DNA of 64,000 nt, from positions 7,254,001 through 7,318,000 of the forward strand of contig NC_058153.1 of assembly GCF_011075055.1 (NCBI RefSeq), read 5' to 3'. Position 1 is the stretch's first letter; each line of letters begins with the position of its first letter. The translations under genes and the position numbers were made by a program. The notes beneath the pieces were generated by a model. It was given only the letters and a program-made list of their open reading frames with translations. It had not been told where the DNA came from and made no database searches. Below are positions 23,741 to 35,019 of the stretch, piece by piece. This DNA is from Mangifera indica (Eukaryota; Streptophyta; Magnoliopsida; Sapindales; Anacardiaceae).

Positions 23741-23810
23741 GGAATTGTTTTGCAGTTAAACACTTAGTCAAAAATTACAATTTAGTTACGAAAGTTTCCT
23801 TATACGAATC
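23741..23810 (+). repeat. Copy of a 16.1-kb segment (possible filler DNA)
   Basis: About 68 bp (GGAATTGTTTTGCAGTTAAA onward to a GAAAGTTTCC end) is nearly identical to 16142-16200, in the same orientation, differing by a few bases and short indels. It is preceded by a doubled TCGTTAGG. It interrupts the 118-bp array, whose TCGATATATCCTA landmark resumes once at 23820. Such patches are typical of templated repair of a DNA break. Confidence 0.75.
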
Positions 23811-24174
23811 GATATATCCTATAAACGAAAAAACCAAACTATTGAGTTGAAATTACGTCATTACATCATAAAATATGTCAAAAAAGCATAAAAACCACTG
23901 AATGTGACCTATTTTTCTGATCTGTGATCTTGTGACCTATTTTTGTTTCTTTTCCGTTTATGTTCGGCTGTTTGTGTATATCTTGAGATGTGTTTGGCTT
24001 TCGTGCTTCTTAATATATTTTGATGAAATATATGTGTTGTGTCTCTTGATATATTTGAATATATTTCGGAAAGATTATGTTCTTGGTGTGAGTACTTTAC
24101 TTTCTTGGTACTGCTGTGTTTTCTTTGGGTACTTGTAGGATTAAAGAAACTAAAAGAAAAAGAAAAATAACATA

Positions 24175-24865
24175 ATGGGGTCAACAAGACTGGAAATAGA
24201 ACAGTTTAATGGAAAAAATGATTTTAATATTTGGAGAAAAAAGATAAGGGCTGTTTTGGTGCATCAAAGGTGTGCAAAGGCCTTGGAAGGTGTAGATGCT
24301 TTACCTTCTGATATGATAGAATTTCAGAAGGCTGAGGTACTTGAAACTGCTTATAGCTTGCTTATTTTACATTTATCTGATAATGTTTTAAGACAAGTTG
24401 ATGATGTTAATACTGCTGCAAAATTATGGTTGAAGCTTGAATATCTTTATATGACAAAATCTTTGACTAATAAAATATATTTGAAAGAGCAACTGTTTGG
24501 TTTTAAAATGGATCCAGGAAAGTCTTTAGAAGAAAATTTAGATGAGTTCAATAAAATTACTATTAATTTGGCTAATATAGAAGAGAAAATTTCTGATGAA
24601 AATCAAGCCATTATTATTTTGAACTCACTGCCTAAAATTTTTAAAGATGTAAAAGCTGCTATCAAATATGGTAGAGAGTCTCTTTCTTTAGAAGATATCT
24701 TAGGGGCTCTTAAGTCAAAAGATTTAGAAATGAAGATAGAAAAGAAAACCATAGGTGAAGGCTTGCAAGTAAGAGGCAGAACATAAAAGAAATGATAGAT
24801 CTAAATCTAGGCCAAAAAGAGTTTGTTGGAATTGTCATAAAGAAGGCCATATGAAAAGAAACTGC
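24175..24865 (+). pseudogene. Copia gag with zinc knuckle, frameshifted
   Basis: ATG at 24175 opens 203 residues of copia Gag: FNGKNDFNIWRKKIRAVL at the start, the conserved LTNKIYLKEQLFGFKMD region, and LNSLPKIFKD near residue 160. Similarity to the Tnt1/Tork lineage is clear. The frame stops at TAA 24784-24786; a one-base shift restores RSKSRPKR and the CX2CX4HX4C knuckle (CWNCHKEGHMKRNC, 24824-24865). Gag packages the element RNA in virus-like particles. The shift separates the capsid part from the knuckle and from Pol. Confidence 0.85.
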
Positions 24866-26343
24866 CCTGAAAGAAAGAAAATGAATTTTCCTTCAAATAA
24901 TGAGAAACATGAGTTTGTAAATCTACTTGATGGCTATAATAGTGCTGAAGTTTTGGTTTTAACTAAGGGGTTGTCTAGGGAAGAATGGGTTTTAGATTCA
25001 GGATGCACCTTTCACATGACACCTAGAAAAGACTGGTTTTTAGATTTAAAACAGATAAATGGAGGAAAAGTCTTAATGGGTAATGATGATGCATGTGAGG
25101 TAACTGGTATAGGTGCTATTAAACTAAAACTTGCTGATGGTTCTATTAAAATTCTCAATGATGTTAGATTAGTTCCTAAATTGAGAAGAAACCTAATATC
25201 TTTAGGTTTGTTAGATTCCAATGGTTATTTTTATAAATCTGAAAAAGGTGTGCTTAAAATAATGAGAGGAACTTTAGTAGTAATGAGAGCAAAATTGATA
25301 AATGGGTTATACATTTTAAAGGGAACAGCTGTTAGTGACTCAATGTCTTCTAAACCTGATAAGATGGATGAAACTGTTTTGTGGCATAAAAGGCTAGGAC
25401 ACATTAGTTTCTTAGGTTTGCAAGAACTTGGTAAACAAAACTTGATTAATTCTAACATAATTTCTGCATTAGAGTTTTGTAAGAATTGTGTTCTAGGGAA
25501 GTCACAAAGGTTGAGGTTTGCAGTTGCTACTCATAGATCAAAGAACATTCTTGATTATGTGCATTCAGATCTGTGAGGTTCTCCTCAGGTACCTAGTTTT
25601 CTATCTAATGCTCATTATTTTCTAACCTTTGTGAATGATTTTTCAAGAAGAGTTTGGGTTTATTTCTTAAAAACTAAAGATCAAGCTTTTGAATTTTTTA
25701 AAGAATGAAAAACTCTTGTTGAAAATCAAACAAATAAGAAACTAAAGGTTTTAAGAACAGACAATGGTCTTGAATTTTGTAATAAACAGTTTACTGATTT
25801 TTGTAAACAATTTGGAATCTTGAGACATAGAACCTGTGCAGACACTCCTCAACAGAATGGTCTTGCTGAGAGAATGAATAAGACCATTCTGAACAAGGTA
25901 AGATGCATGTTAGCTGACTTAGGATTGAGTAAGAAATTCTGGGCTGAAGCAGTTGCTACTGCTTGTTATTTGATTAATAGATCACCCTCTTCTGCTATTA
26001 ATTTTAAGACTCCTATTGAATTGTGGTCTAGTAAACCACCAAATTTAAATCACTTGAGACCTTTTGGATGCCTTGCCTATATCCATGTGAAATAAGGTAA
26101 ACTGAACCCTAGAGCCTTAAAGGCTGCCTTCTTAGGATACCCTACAGGGACTAAGGGTTATAAAGTTTGGTTAATTGATGAATTAAAATGTGTGGTTAGC
26201 AAGGATGTTGTGTTTAATGAATTTGCTTTTTATAAAGATCTGTTTATCTCTAACAAATCTCAGTCTAAACAGGTTTATATTGAGGTGAAGAATTCTGACT
26301 TGAGAAATTCACTAGTGTTGAGTCAAGTGATGGACTTGGTTTA
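24851..26343 (+). pseudogene. Copia protease and integrase, interrupted by stops
   Basis: An open stretch 24851-25576 holds the protease motif (WVLDSGCTFHMT, near 24990) and the pre-integrase zinc-binding part (LWHKRLGH...CKNCVLGK, 25378-25500). The integrase core then reads HSDL (first Asp), LRTDNGLEF (second Asp, near 25757) and QQNGLAERMN (Glu, near 25860). In-frame stops lie at 25574-25576 (TGA where Trp is usual), 25706-25708 (TGA) and 26093-26095 (TAA), with a final break near 26343. All three acidic residues are still encoded, so decay is by nonsense changes. The enzyme would insert cDNA into chromosomes. Confidence 0.85.
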
Positions 26344-26374
26344 GGCTCAGATCCAATTCATGCTTCAAAGTATG

Positions 26375-28137
26375 AAGATAGGGGTTTGAACCAGCAACCA
26401 TCACAGAGTCAGAGTCAAAGTAGTTTAGACAGTGATGTATATTCTGATTTTTCTGATTATCAATTGGCTAGAGATAGGACTAGAAGAGCTATTAAACTGT
26501 CATCTAAATATGCTCATGCAGATCTTATATCATATGCATTTAATATAGGTGATTGCATTGAATTGAATGATCCTTTAAATTTCAAACAAGCCTATATGAG
26601 TAAACACATAAAGGAATGGTTAAATGTCATACAAGCTGAAATTAATTCTCTGCATAAAAATAACACATGGATTCTTGTTAAAAGACCTGTAGATAAAAAG
26701 ATTATAGGTTGTAAATGGGTTTTTAAAAGAAAACTTGCTTCAGGCTTTGAAAATGGAAAGTTTAAGGCTAGAGTTGTTGCAAAGGGTTTTTCCCAAGTAG
26801 AAGGAATTGACTATCATGAGATTTTTTCACCTGTTGTTAAACATATATCAATAAGGCTTATTTTATCTGTTGTGGTGTTATTTGATTTAGAACTTGAACA
26901 GCTGGATGTTACTACTGCCTTCCTTCATGGTAATCTAGAAGAGCAGATTTATATGGAGCAACCAGAGGGTTTTGAGAAACCTGGATCTGAAGATATGGTT
27001 TGCTTACTAAAAAGGTCATTATATGGCCTAAAACAGTCACCAAGACAATGGTATAAAAGGTTTGATGACTATATGCTCTCTATTGGCTTTTCTAGAAGTA
27101 ACTTTGATAATTGTGTTTATTTTTATAAAACTGAAATAGGCAGCTATGTTTACTTGTTGATATATGTGGATGATATGCTTATTGTTTCAAAGAAAATAAG
27201 TGATTTAAATAGGTTGAAAAAATTGTTAAAAGATGAATTTGAAATGAAAGATTTAGGACATGCAAAAAGAATCTTAGGAATGGATATTAATAGAGATAGA
27301 ATTAAAGGTATTTTAACTCTGTCTCAATCTGAATATGTTAAAAAGGTTCTTGAATTGTATGGTATGCATGATGCTAAATCTGTGAATACTCCTATAGGTG
27401 CTCATTTCAAATTAATGTCTGTTTTGCATGATTTACCAACTGATGAATCTGAATATATGAAAAAGATTCCTTATGCAAATGTGGTAGGTAGCTTAATGTA
27501 TGCTATGATAGGATCCAGGCCTGATATTGCTTATGCAATTAGTTTGGTGAGTAGGTTTATGGGAAAACCTTGTAAAGCACACTGGAATGCTATGAAATGG
27601 GTGTTGAGATACTTGAAAGATTCATGTGATTTTGGTCTTGTATATACTGCATCTGATACTAATAGTTTACATATTAAAGGATACTGTAATTCTGATTATG
27701 CTGCAGATTTAGACAAGATGAGGTCTTTGAATGGCTATATTTTCACATTTGGAGATAATGTGATAAGCTGGAAGAGTTGTCTTCAACATATTGTTGCTTT
27801 GTCTACAACAAAACCTGAATATGTTGCATTGATAGAGGCTACAAAAGAAGCTTTGTGGCTGAAAGATATAACAGAAGAGTTAGGGTTGCATTGTGGTGTT
27901 CCTGTGATCTATTGTGACTCACAAAGTGCAATACATCTGTCTAAAAATAGTGCTTTTCATGAGAGAACAAAGCATATAGATGTTAGGTTGCATTTTATAA
28001 GGGAAATTTTGTCTAGAGGTCAGGTAATTCTGGAGAAAATTGCTTCAGAGGTTAATTTTGCTGATATTTTGACAAAGATAGTTTCAATAAACAAGTTTAA
28101 GAGTGCCTTAGACTTGTTACAAATTGGAAAGTTGTGA
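26375..28137 (+). CDS. Copia reverse transcriptase-RNase H region, open reading frame kept
   Basis: About 580 uninterrupted codons to TGA 28135-28137. Reverse transcriptase: WVFKRKLASGFENGKFKARVV is preceded by IGCKWVFK (26705), then QLDVTTAFLHGNLEE (26900), LYGLKQSPRQWYKRFD (27015) and the catalytic YVDDMLI (27160-27180). RNase H: SDYAAD (27690), STTKPEYVAL (usual TTEAEY altered), YCDSQSAIHLS (27910) and RTKHIDVRLHF (27970). No ATG starts the frame in a natural place because it is the 3' part of a Gag-Pol polyprotein, cut off by the break at 26343. Tork/Tnt1-like by sequence order. It survives as an open frame, not as an expected expressed protein. Confidence 0.85.
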
Positions 28138-28211
28138 GTCTGTCTTGCAGAGGTGTTTTGGCTAGTTTAAATTCATGTTTGAGTCTTGTAGTTTTCAAAC
28201 AAGGTGGAGTT

Positions 28212-28753
28212 TGTAATATTTGTTTAAAAACTATAAGGGCAGTAGCGTAATTAGAGCTAAGGATGCATGAGTCTTTTCATTTAGTGAGTGAGGGCAGTGT
28301 GGTAATTCTGCTGGGTGTTCACTTGTGTTGACTTAAGTATATAAGCATTATATTTGGCCGACTACTGGAAGAATAGAGAGAAAAGGAGGCGTGAGGCTGC
28401 TGTATATTTCTTTCTCTATTTTGTGCGTCTTGTGGCTGCTGTGTGGCTGAGTTTGCTCTTTGAGTTCGGTTGGCGGTGTCTCTACGGTGAAGTCAGGTTC
28501 TCTTTGACTTTGTATTGTCGTGTACTTGCTTTGTATATTGCTTTGATATACAGAGATTGAGATCTGTGTGTTTGTATATTATAAATCGAACTTGATATTA
28601 GTGGATTTAACTAGAGGAACACCTCTGCCTTGGATGTAGGATTTCGTTTACGAGATCCGAACCAAGTATATCGTGTTATATTTTTTCCTGTTTTCCGCGT
28701 TTATATTGTTCGGATCGGGTTATCTTAGGGTTCGGTAATATAAATCTATAACA
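28212..28753 (+). repeat. 3' LTR of the Tork-like copia element (542 bp)
   Basis: Begins TGTAATATTTG after the purine tract and ends AATCTATAACA, giving TG...CA ends. It contains a TATA-like TATATAAG near 28336, followed by GC-richer sequence that would be the R-U5 part. The 68-codon frame at 28354-28560 lies inside and is incidental. Confidence 0.75.
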
Positions 28754-30450
28754 GTATTGAACCATTATGATGTATTTGATTAGTAAGGTTTCGATATAAA
28801 ATTATGTCAATAAATTCTTAGCATCCAATTATATTTATATTCAAATGATTAAAACATTATTCTATTTGTTATTATGTTCTTCCATAATATTTGAGATATT
28901 CTAAGGGTAGACTCGAATTGAGTTAACTCAATTTGAATTGGTATTCAGTTTGATTCAACTGAATTCAAGTAGAAGTTTTACTATGACAGCTTGATCAGAG
29001 TGACTTGAATTCTCATTCAATAATATTGTTCATTCCACTAGTGATATCATTCATCTTATCGATGATACAATTTATCATTTTAATAATATTATTCATCTTA
29101 CTGATAATACTAGTTATCCCACCATTAACCATTTATTGATATATCTAATTATTTCAAATTTAGTTTGAATTCAATTTGAAATTAAATATAATATTATTAA
29201 TTAAAAATTAATAAATATAATATAATAATATTATTAATACTTTTAATAGAGAAAATTATAATAATAAATAATAATAAAATTATTTTCATTATTAAAACTC
29301 TTTAACGGTAAGAAATAGGTCCCTAATAATTATTTATTTTATCAAAGTCTTTTTTTAATATCCCTAAACGAGGCGTTGCACTCCGGATTTCGAAAAGTCA
29401 TCAACTATCGTCGATACCCTGTTACAATTGCCCGTCAGTTCAAGTTTAAATAAATTAAATTTTGACTACAATTTTTTGTAAGTGAAACTATAATATGTAA
29501 GTACATTTGTCATTTAAATGTACAAAATCAATTGAAAAATGGTCTGCTCTAGAAAGCTAGCTTAAGTATTATTTAGAATCCTTTCACGAATTTGATTATT
29601 TTATATGATGAACTTCAAGCTAAATTGGTTTTAAAAGACTGAAAGTTATATCTCAAAGACTCCAATTGATGTAACTTTATGTAATCCTCCCAATTCATGA
29701 ATAACCCGTCAATTAGGATTTATTTTCTTTCCGGATCAAACATAATTTTACCTTCAAGTCTTCGACCTTCTTAATTTCGTTAGATTTTTCCATTATATTT
29801 GACAACATGAAACTATTAATGTATGAAATTGTGAGCCAATTGGTTCATGAATTCAGATAAAAAGGTTCTCTAAAATTTGTATAGGTTAATTAAACTGTAT
29901 CATTGGAATAATAAGAAAGTTGTCAATTGGGTCTCCTCTTTCTCCACACTTTGTGTCAACTAATAATGCCACTTGTATATTCTTTTAAGTATACAAATGA
30001 TGTATTCTCATATGATTAAATATTATTTTTATTTTAATTCAGAATTATTTAATCATATAATAATACATTATTTATAAATTCAAAAGTGTATGCACATAGT
30101 TTATATCTTTAGCGCATGATATGCAATTTGCACTTCTGAACCAAGTCATTTTCATTATCCAATGCATGCTTTATGTGCGAGTGGGTTCTGAAGTATTATC
30201 TCCAGTTTAAAGGAAAGTAAAAACCACTTTCCCCGCAGAGATGCTTAAAATGAGTCAAACCCCTATACCATTAACATCTGTCCGAACAAATTCCCATTTT
30301 AGCAATCTTTTGTTTAGTCAAAATTGTTTTAGATGACAAAAGAATCCGGAACTCTTTCATGCATGAGAGCAAGTTGTTGTACCAGCCTTTTTCTTTTTGT
30401 CTAGAATCAATATTGTCGTATAGATCACTCTAAATCTACAAGTTGACTTA
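28754..30450. other. Intergenic DNA upstream of the first MIR169 locus
   Basis: Holds an imperfect repeat of about 27 bp, four times, at 29024-29130 (TTCATCTTA(C/T)(T/C)GATAATA type), AT-rich simple sequence at 29170-29290, and a MITE at 29962-30105. From about 30289 (GAACAAATTCCCATT) the sequence becomes similar to 54600 onward, the region upstream of the second hairpin. Confidence 0.5.
29962..30105. mobile_element. Palindromic MITE upstream of MIR169 copy 1
   Basis: About 144 bp with arms containing TTTTAAGTATACAAATGA and, in reverse, TACACTTTTGAATTTATAA. The core is ATTTTAATTCAGAATTATTT and the end GCACATAGTTTATA. Same family as 16243-16410. Confidence 0.6.
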
Positions 30451-30458
30451 TCGTCACC

Positions 30459-30466
30459 TATAAATA
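30459..30466 (+). promoter_or_regulatory. TATA box of MIR169-type locus 1
   Basis: TATAAATA about 100 bp before the hairpin base, in CACCTATAAATATGTG. The second locus has TATAAATA at 54801-54808 in a related setting, and the flanking GAGAGCAAGTTGT string upstream is shared (30365 and 54707). Conservation between copies supports function. Confidence 0.7.
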
Positions 30467-30565
30467 TGTGTTCAGTACCTCATTAATCTTCAAGTTCATG
30501 AGAAGAAGAGATGACAGAATAAAGGAGATATATAATGAATGCGCTATAATAGTCTTGGTATCTTG

Positions 30566-30681
30566 CATGAAGAGATAGAGAGAGTAATTGAGCCAGGAAT
30601 GACTTGCCGACCAATGACTCCCGGCTTGCGGTCAGCAAGTTGTTCCTAGCTCAGTTTGGCTCTTTATCTTTTCATCTGAGA
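30566..30681 (+). ncRNA. MIR169: MIR169-type microRNA precursor, copy 1
   Basis: The 5' arm 30590-30610 begins GAGCCAGGAATGACTTGCCG and ends in A. It differs from the classic miR169 form (CAGCCAAGGATGACTTGCCG) at positions 1, 7 and 9. The 3' arm AGCAAGTTGTTCCTAGCTCA (30634 onward) is complementary with few mismatches and resembles known miR169*. A lower stem pairs ATGAAGAGATAGAGAG with CTCTTTATCTTTTCAT. The family guides cleavage of NF-YA (HAP2) transcription factor mRNAs in nutrient and drought responses. The hairpin and its lower stem recur at 54870-55022. The altered positions 7 and 9 could change the target set. Mature ends are inferred. Confidence 0.8.
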
Positions 30682-30819
30682 TATTTTGACTCAACATATC
30701 AACATCAGCAAACAAAATCTATAATTTTTTGAATGTAAGAAGTATATGAGCTTTTAACTCTACCTTAAATGATTGTGTATTTGTACTCTATATCTCTGAT
30801 AACGTTCTTTGACGGTGTC

Positions 30820-30863
30820 TTTTATACATATACATATGCATATATACATATGTGTATATATAC

Positions 30864-30906
<43 letters not shown>
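30820..30906. repeat. TA/CATA microsatellite
   Basis: Mixed (TACATA)n followed by about 14 TA dinucleotides ending at 30905. Simple-sequence tract 140 bp downstream of the first hairpin. Confidence 0.9.
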
Positions 30907-30908
<2 letters not shown>

Positions 30909-32029
30909 GCATGCGTCGTTTTAGTTTATTGGTCTAGAGCTCCTATACATGATGTCTAATTTGCGTCGTTCTACATAGTCCAACGACATCTTTCTGTCGT
31001 TTCGGTTTTAGTGTTACGCCATAGTGGAGTTGGTTTATTCAAGTGGATAATGGCTATCCTCCTACATGTTTAAGCGTCCCAATCTGAATTATAAAAGTAC
31101 TTGAGTGTGCAGACCAAATGACTGTACCCCACCCGAACTTTGATGAGTATATCTCAGCACAGATTGCAATCAGTTGACCGATCACAAGAAACTTGCTTAT
31201 CCAAAATATAATTACTTGACGTAGGTGTTTTTTCTATTGATTCATTCCTATAAGCAATAGCAGGGATGGCAGCAGAGCAATAGTGAAGAGAAGTTCAAAT
31301 CATTTTTATATTTTATATATGCACTTTTTGAAGCAGATTCATAAAAAGAGGAGAAGACTGGTTGGGAGAGAGGATTAGCCTCGATTTCGTTCATTTATTT
31401 GGATGCTGATGGGGTTGAAAATGACAAGAGGAAGAGAAAGAGCTATGGCAGACTCCTTCAATTTGTTTAGGATGATTGATGCTAATGATGATTTGTGTTA
31501 AAATCTTGATGATATCTCAAATTCCTTTCATAAGTTTGTTTATGTTTTTGTGAAAATATTGAATTGCAAAATTGTGCATGGCAACTACGGATTTTCAGTT
31601 CATTGGCAAGTGTGGTTTGACCAAAAATTAGGTTTTATCAGTCAGTCGGATGCCAACTAATTTAGAAAATAATGAAGATGGAGAGAAGGGAAAAAAACAA
31701 CATAAAATAGTTACAACAAAATATAATTTGTGCATGTTTGAGTATATATGAACAACATCATCTTAACTAAAGCTATCATAGGGTTGGGTTAGGCCGTGTT
31801 GTAGCGTGGCAAAAACATAAGGCCTAAGGCACAACCCAGAACTCCAATATAGTACCCTCATGGGTGTTTAGCGGGTTGACCGGCATGCATTTATGGATAG
31901 ACTTACTAATTTATATATTTTTTAATATTTTAATTAATTTTTTAAAAATAGAATTTTTTAAATTTTTTTAGCAATTCATGTTGGGTCAGCTTGTGTGCCT
32001 TATCTCATGGCCTATGACACAGCTTGTTA
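30907..32029. other. Intergenic DNA, no gene seen
   Basis: 31780-31880 and 31980-32025 hold GC-richer strings (GGTTGGGTTAGGCCGTGTTG, then GTTGGGTCAGCTTGTGTGCC) in the style of hAT-element ends around AT-rich DNA. 31330-31500 is purine-rich but has stops in all frames. Nothing else is recognised. Confidence 0.4.
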
Positions 32030-32640
32030 TGTTAGTGCATGCCCTAAAAACCATTCGTGTTATTAGTTTCAAGACATTTTATCTTGTATATATATAATTA
32101 CAATTTATTAATAAAAGAAGAAGTTCATTTATTCACATGCATAAATTGTTTCCTTTATTTGTTTAAATATAAAGTATGTGTATGAATTATCTAGATAATT
32201 CACTTAATAAGTAAAGCTATATTATTGACTTGTCTCGTACAAATGTGATATTAGTTGGGCAATAATATCGTATAATAGACATACTAAATGTCTCTTTTGA
32301 ATATCATAAGATAATATTAGTATGAGTGATAATGATGGTCATTTCACTACGTTATGAATTTGGATTAGTAGTTAATGAATAGTTTTTCAAACGTCACCAA
32401 TTACGATAAGTCATATAGTTATTGCGATATAGCCAATAACTTATTGTATGATTGTACTAATGGACAGAGTAATCCTTTGACTTGAGATATCATAGTCAGA
32501 TCCAATGCAAATGCATACAGTTCATATGGTGCATAAATGTAGAGATAGTCATGTTCTGTATGAAAAGACCATGTTGGTCATGTGTTGTTTATATGTGGAC
32601 ATGAATGATAAGATAGGATCTATTGACTCGGAGTTGTTGG
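32030..32640 (+). mobile_element. Copia-type LTR fragment
   Basis: Starts TGTTAGTGCATGCCCTAAAA, a form common at plant copia LTR starts, and carries the TAATCCTTTGACTTGAGATA to GATAGGATCTATTGACTCGG block shared with 15331-15486. No polypurine tract or coding region adjoins it, so it is a solo LTR or fragment. The right boundary is uncertain. Confidence 0.5.
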
Positions 32641-33900
32641 CTTTAGAATCTTTGCTGACTCTATCCAGTTCTGAGTTTTTAAATAAATATTGAAAACAAA
32701 ATCTTTAGCTAGAGTGTAATGTAAGTCAAACGAAGGATGCTCGTGATGACACGTTTCGAATATATTGATCAACGAATCGTAGAATATTGAAGTTAGGGTT
32801 TTGATGATCCATAAACTCAAACTCGAACAAGCTTTGACAACGGAAGTATCTTACCTACATAGAACATATGATCAAAAAATTAGATTTGATGTAGTGTTTC
32901 TTTATCATGTTTTAGAGACAACAACACATTATTAGATGTTTGTCATAGTAATTGACTTTCCAAATATGTTTTTCAGATCATTTAAAAGGGGCTTACAACT
33001 ATGTCATAGTGAACCTAAAAGGTCACACAAATAAACCAAACATTTCAAGGAGTGAGAATTGATTATCCAAGGTTGGCTAGCACCTTCCAAAAAGTAATAA
33101 AGGTTATATCATATAAAGTGTTATATGGGTGTAAAAGTAACATTTTAAGAGTTAAAATGTTTATGAGATAAATTAAGGTGGCTAATGTATATATGTGATA
33201 TACATGTATGTGTATTGTTTAAACTAAGATTTTGCAAGAGTCATTCAACAATTATTGAATTGATAATTAAATCCACCAATATATAAAATGTATTTTAGTT
33301 TATTTTACATATGAAAGTTCATTTGAATTAAAAGTCTTATCTCACTAAACTTCTCCTTCTTTCTAAGTTTTGGACAAGGGAAACTTTTGCTTGGTTGGTA
33401 GACTTCTTTGGAGGCTTGACAAATGTAAGACTTATATCCTTCATCAAAGATTTAGCTCAGAGAAGGTATATTCTCTACCTATATTTTATAAGCTTTTTTT
33501 TTTTTTTCAATTGCATTGATTCTTTTTAGTTGTTAGATTTATATTGGTTTTTTTCACCCAAATCTTTACTGAATCTTTACATGCTAAGCCTATGAACCTG
33601 ACACGACTAGCTTTTTTCCTTGCTAGACCGAAGTGGGTTGTGCCATTGTTAATAACTTTGGGATTTCTAAGAGAAGTATAATAATAATACTAATAATTCC
33701 GAGACACCAAATAGAGATAAATTTTTTTGGTTTTGAATTAAATTCATCTTTTGTGGCCTAATACTACGAAAAAAACACAAAATTGCAAGTCATCATGAGA
33801 TAATTAGTCGAATTGATGAATTCATAGTTTAATCATCCCTCCATAATCAAATTTTAGTTTAATCCAATTTGAAACTTAACAAAAATAAATTTACACACTT
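32641..33900. other. Intergenic DNA, no gene seen
   Basis: AT-rich sequence with short frames only. The 66-codon minus frame at 32620-32820 matches nothing known to me. A string with CTGACACGACTAGC near 33600 may be a transposon end. Confidence 0.35.
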
Positions 33901-34860
33901 GTACGAGAAACATTCCATTGAAAGGTGACACAAATTGGCATTGATTCTCCGTATATTTGGTGACTATGATATTTTGCTAGAAGCCACTCATGGACTATGA
34001 ATAAAAGGAATGATTAATTGTAAATTAATAATGAATTTTATTCACCGTTAGTATATTAGGAAACCTATGAGTCACTTACATAAAGAGTTGCTTGCTACAA
34101 CTTGAATTATTTTGGTGTAAAGCGCAGAGAGTGAATCATTATTGATTTTTGAATTTAGATCTCTAAAATTATATTTAAAATATTTTGAAATAAATATTTA
34201 AAACATAATTGAAAGTCTCAATTGATATGATTAAAAAGTTTGGGCCAATTGATTGAATACTCATAAAACTTGGGTGGAGTATGTAGAGGGAGAATTAGGT
34301 TTATGATATAAATTCATGTATATCTATAAACCTAGATACACAAAAACCTAATCTTTTGGTTTTCATAAAGTTTGATGTCTCTCTCTTATTGCCATCACTC
34401 TTTCTCTCTTTAGAAGAAGTTTTTCTTCAAAATTTCTTCTCAAATCCATTGATATACTCATACTTTCATCATATGCTAGCACCTAAGTGTCCCTTTGTTG
34501 TCGTAGACCCCCTGTGTATATGCGTTAGGCCTCATAGAGATTACGAAGGAAGTGTTTATCATCTATGATGGATTTAAGGCTGATTCTAAGAGAGAGAGAG
34601 AGAGTGCCAAACATAGGTATGAAGGTTTCTAACCTTTTCATTTTATATATATAATTAACTTTTGATCCTAAGATCCTAAGATCAGGTTTCTCATGTTTTT
34701 CATATTAATACCTTTGTTTTTTGTTTTTTTGTATTTTTGTTTTATAATGCAGGAGAAAACCCTACCGTAATACCATTTGAAAAGAATTGCAAGGGTCATG
34801 TAGTAAAAAATATGCCTTTAATACTGTTTTCAAAATCTATAAAGCCCGAAGATCAAGAGG
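33900..34860 (+). mobile_element. LTR-like repeat, + orientation
   Basis: 34008-34085 (ATTAATTGTAAATTAATAAT, then AAACCTATGAGTCACTTA) is similar to the reverse complement of 35395-35480, so two related sequences face each other. Within it a CT-rich leader (34370-34420) and a GAGAGAGAGAGAGAG run at 34587 resemble LTR R-U5 sequence. The 70-codon frame at 34356-34568 is incidental. No pol genes are attached. Confidence 0.35.
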
Positions 34861-35019
34861 TACAAAAATAAGTATATTAATTAAACTTTTGAGACCATAC
34901 TAATGTTTGAAGGCTCCATTAGTGATGGAACTCAATATAATTGCTTCCATAAGTCCTCACAAGGTAGTAAGGCTCATATTTATCCACACAGAGGCACCAA
35001 GAAAGCCACATGATGTTTG

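Larger units (their letters stand above)
19228..23810 (+). mobile_element. Mutator-like element carrying a DUF1985 fragment, decayed
   Basis: In order: a 30-bp motif in three copies near the left end (19242-19333, AAAAATGCCCAATTTCCC type); a 147-bp tandem array (19606-20712); a truncated MuDR-type transposase on + (20743-22134); a DUF1985 fragment on - (22560-22128); a 118-bp tandem array (22795-23715). Tandem repeats near both ends and capture of Ulp1-protease-associated sequence are known for plant Mutator elements of the Kaonashi (KI-MULE) type. I could not find a matching pair of terminal inverted repeats or the 9-bp target duplication, and the right edge may have been lost when the copia element next door arrived. 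Confidence 0.65.
23900..28753 (+). mobile_element. Ty1/copia retrotransposon, Tork/Tnt1-like, 5' LTR not found
   Basis: Gag, zinc knuckle, integrase, reverse transcriptase and RNase H follow in copia order, then a purine tract (CAAGGTGGAG, 28200-28209) and a 3' LTR (28212-28753). Upstream of gag there is no full copy of that LTR and no TGGTATCAGAGC primer-binding site. Only a short stretch (about 23938-23970, ending GTTCGG) resembles the 3' LTR tail near 28685-28717. The left end is therefore truncated or rearranged, against the Mutator repeats. It cannot complete a normal retrotransposition cycle. Confidence 0.85.

Noticed and set aside
28354..28560. 68-codon frame after the copia pol
   Set aside because: Lies within the 3' LTR and matches no protein; incidental.
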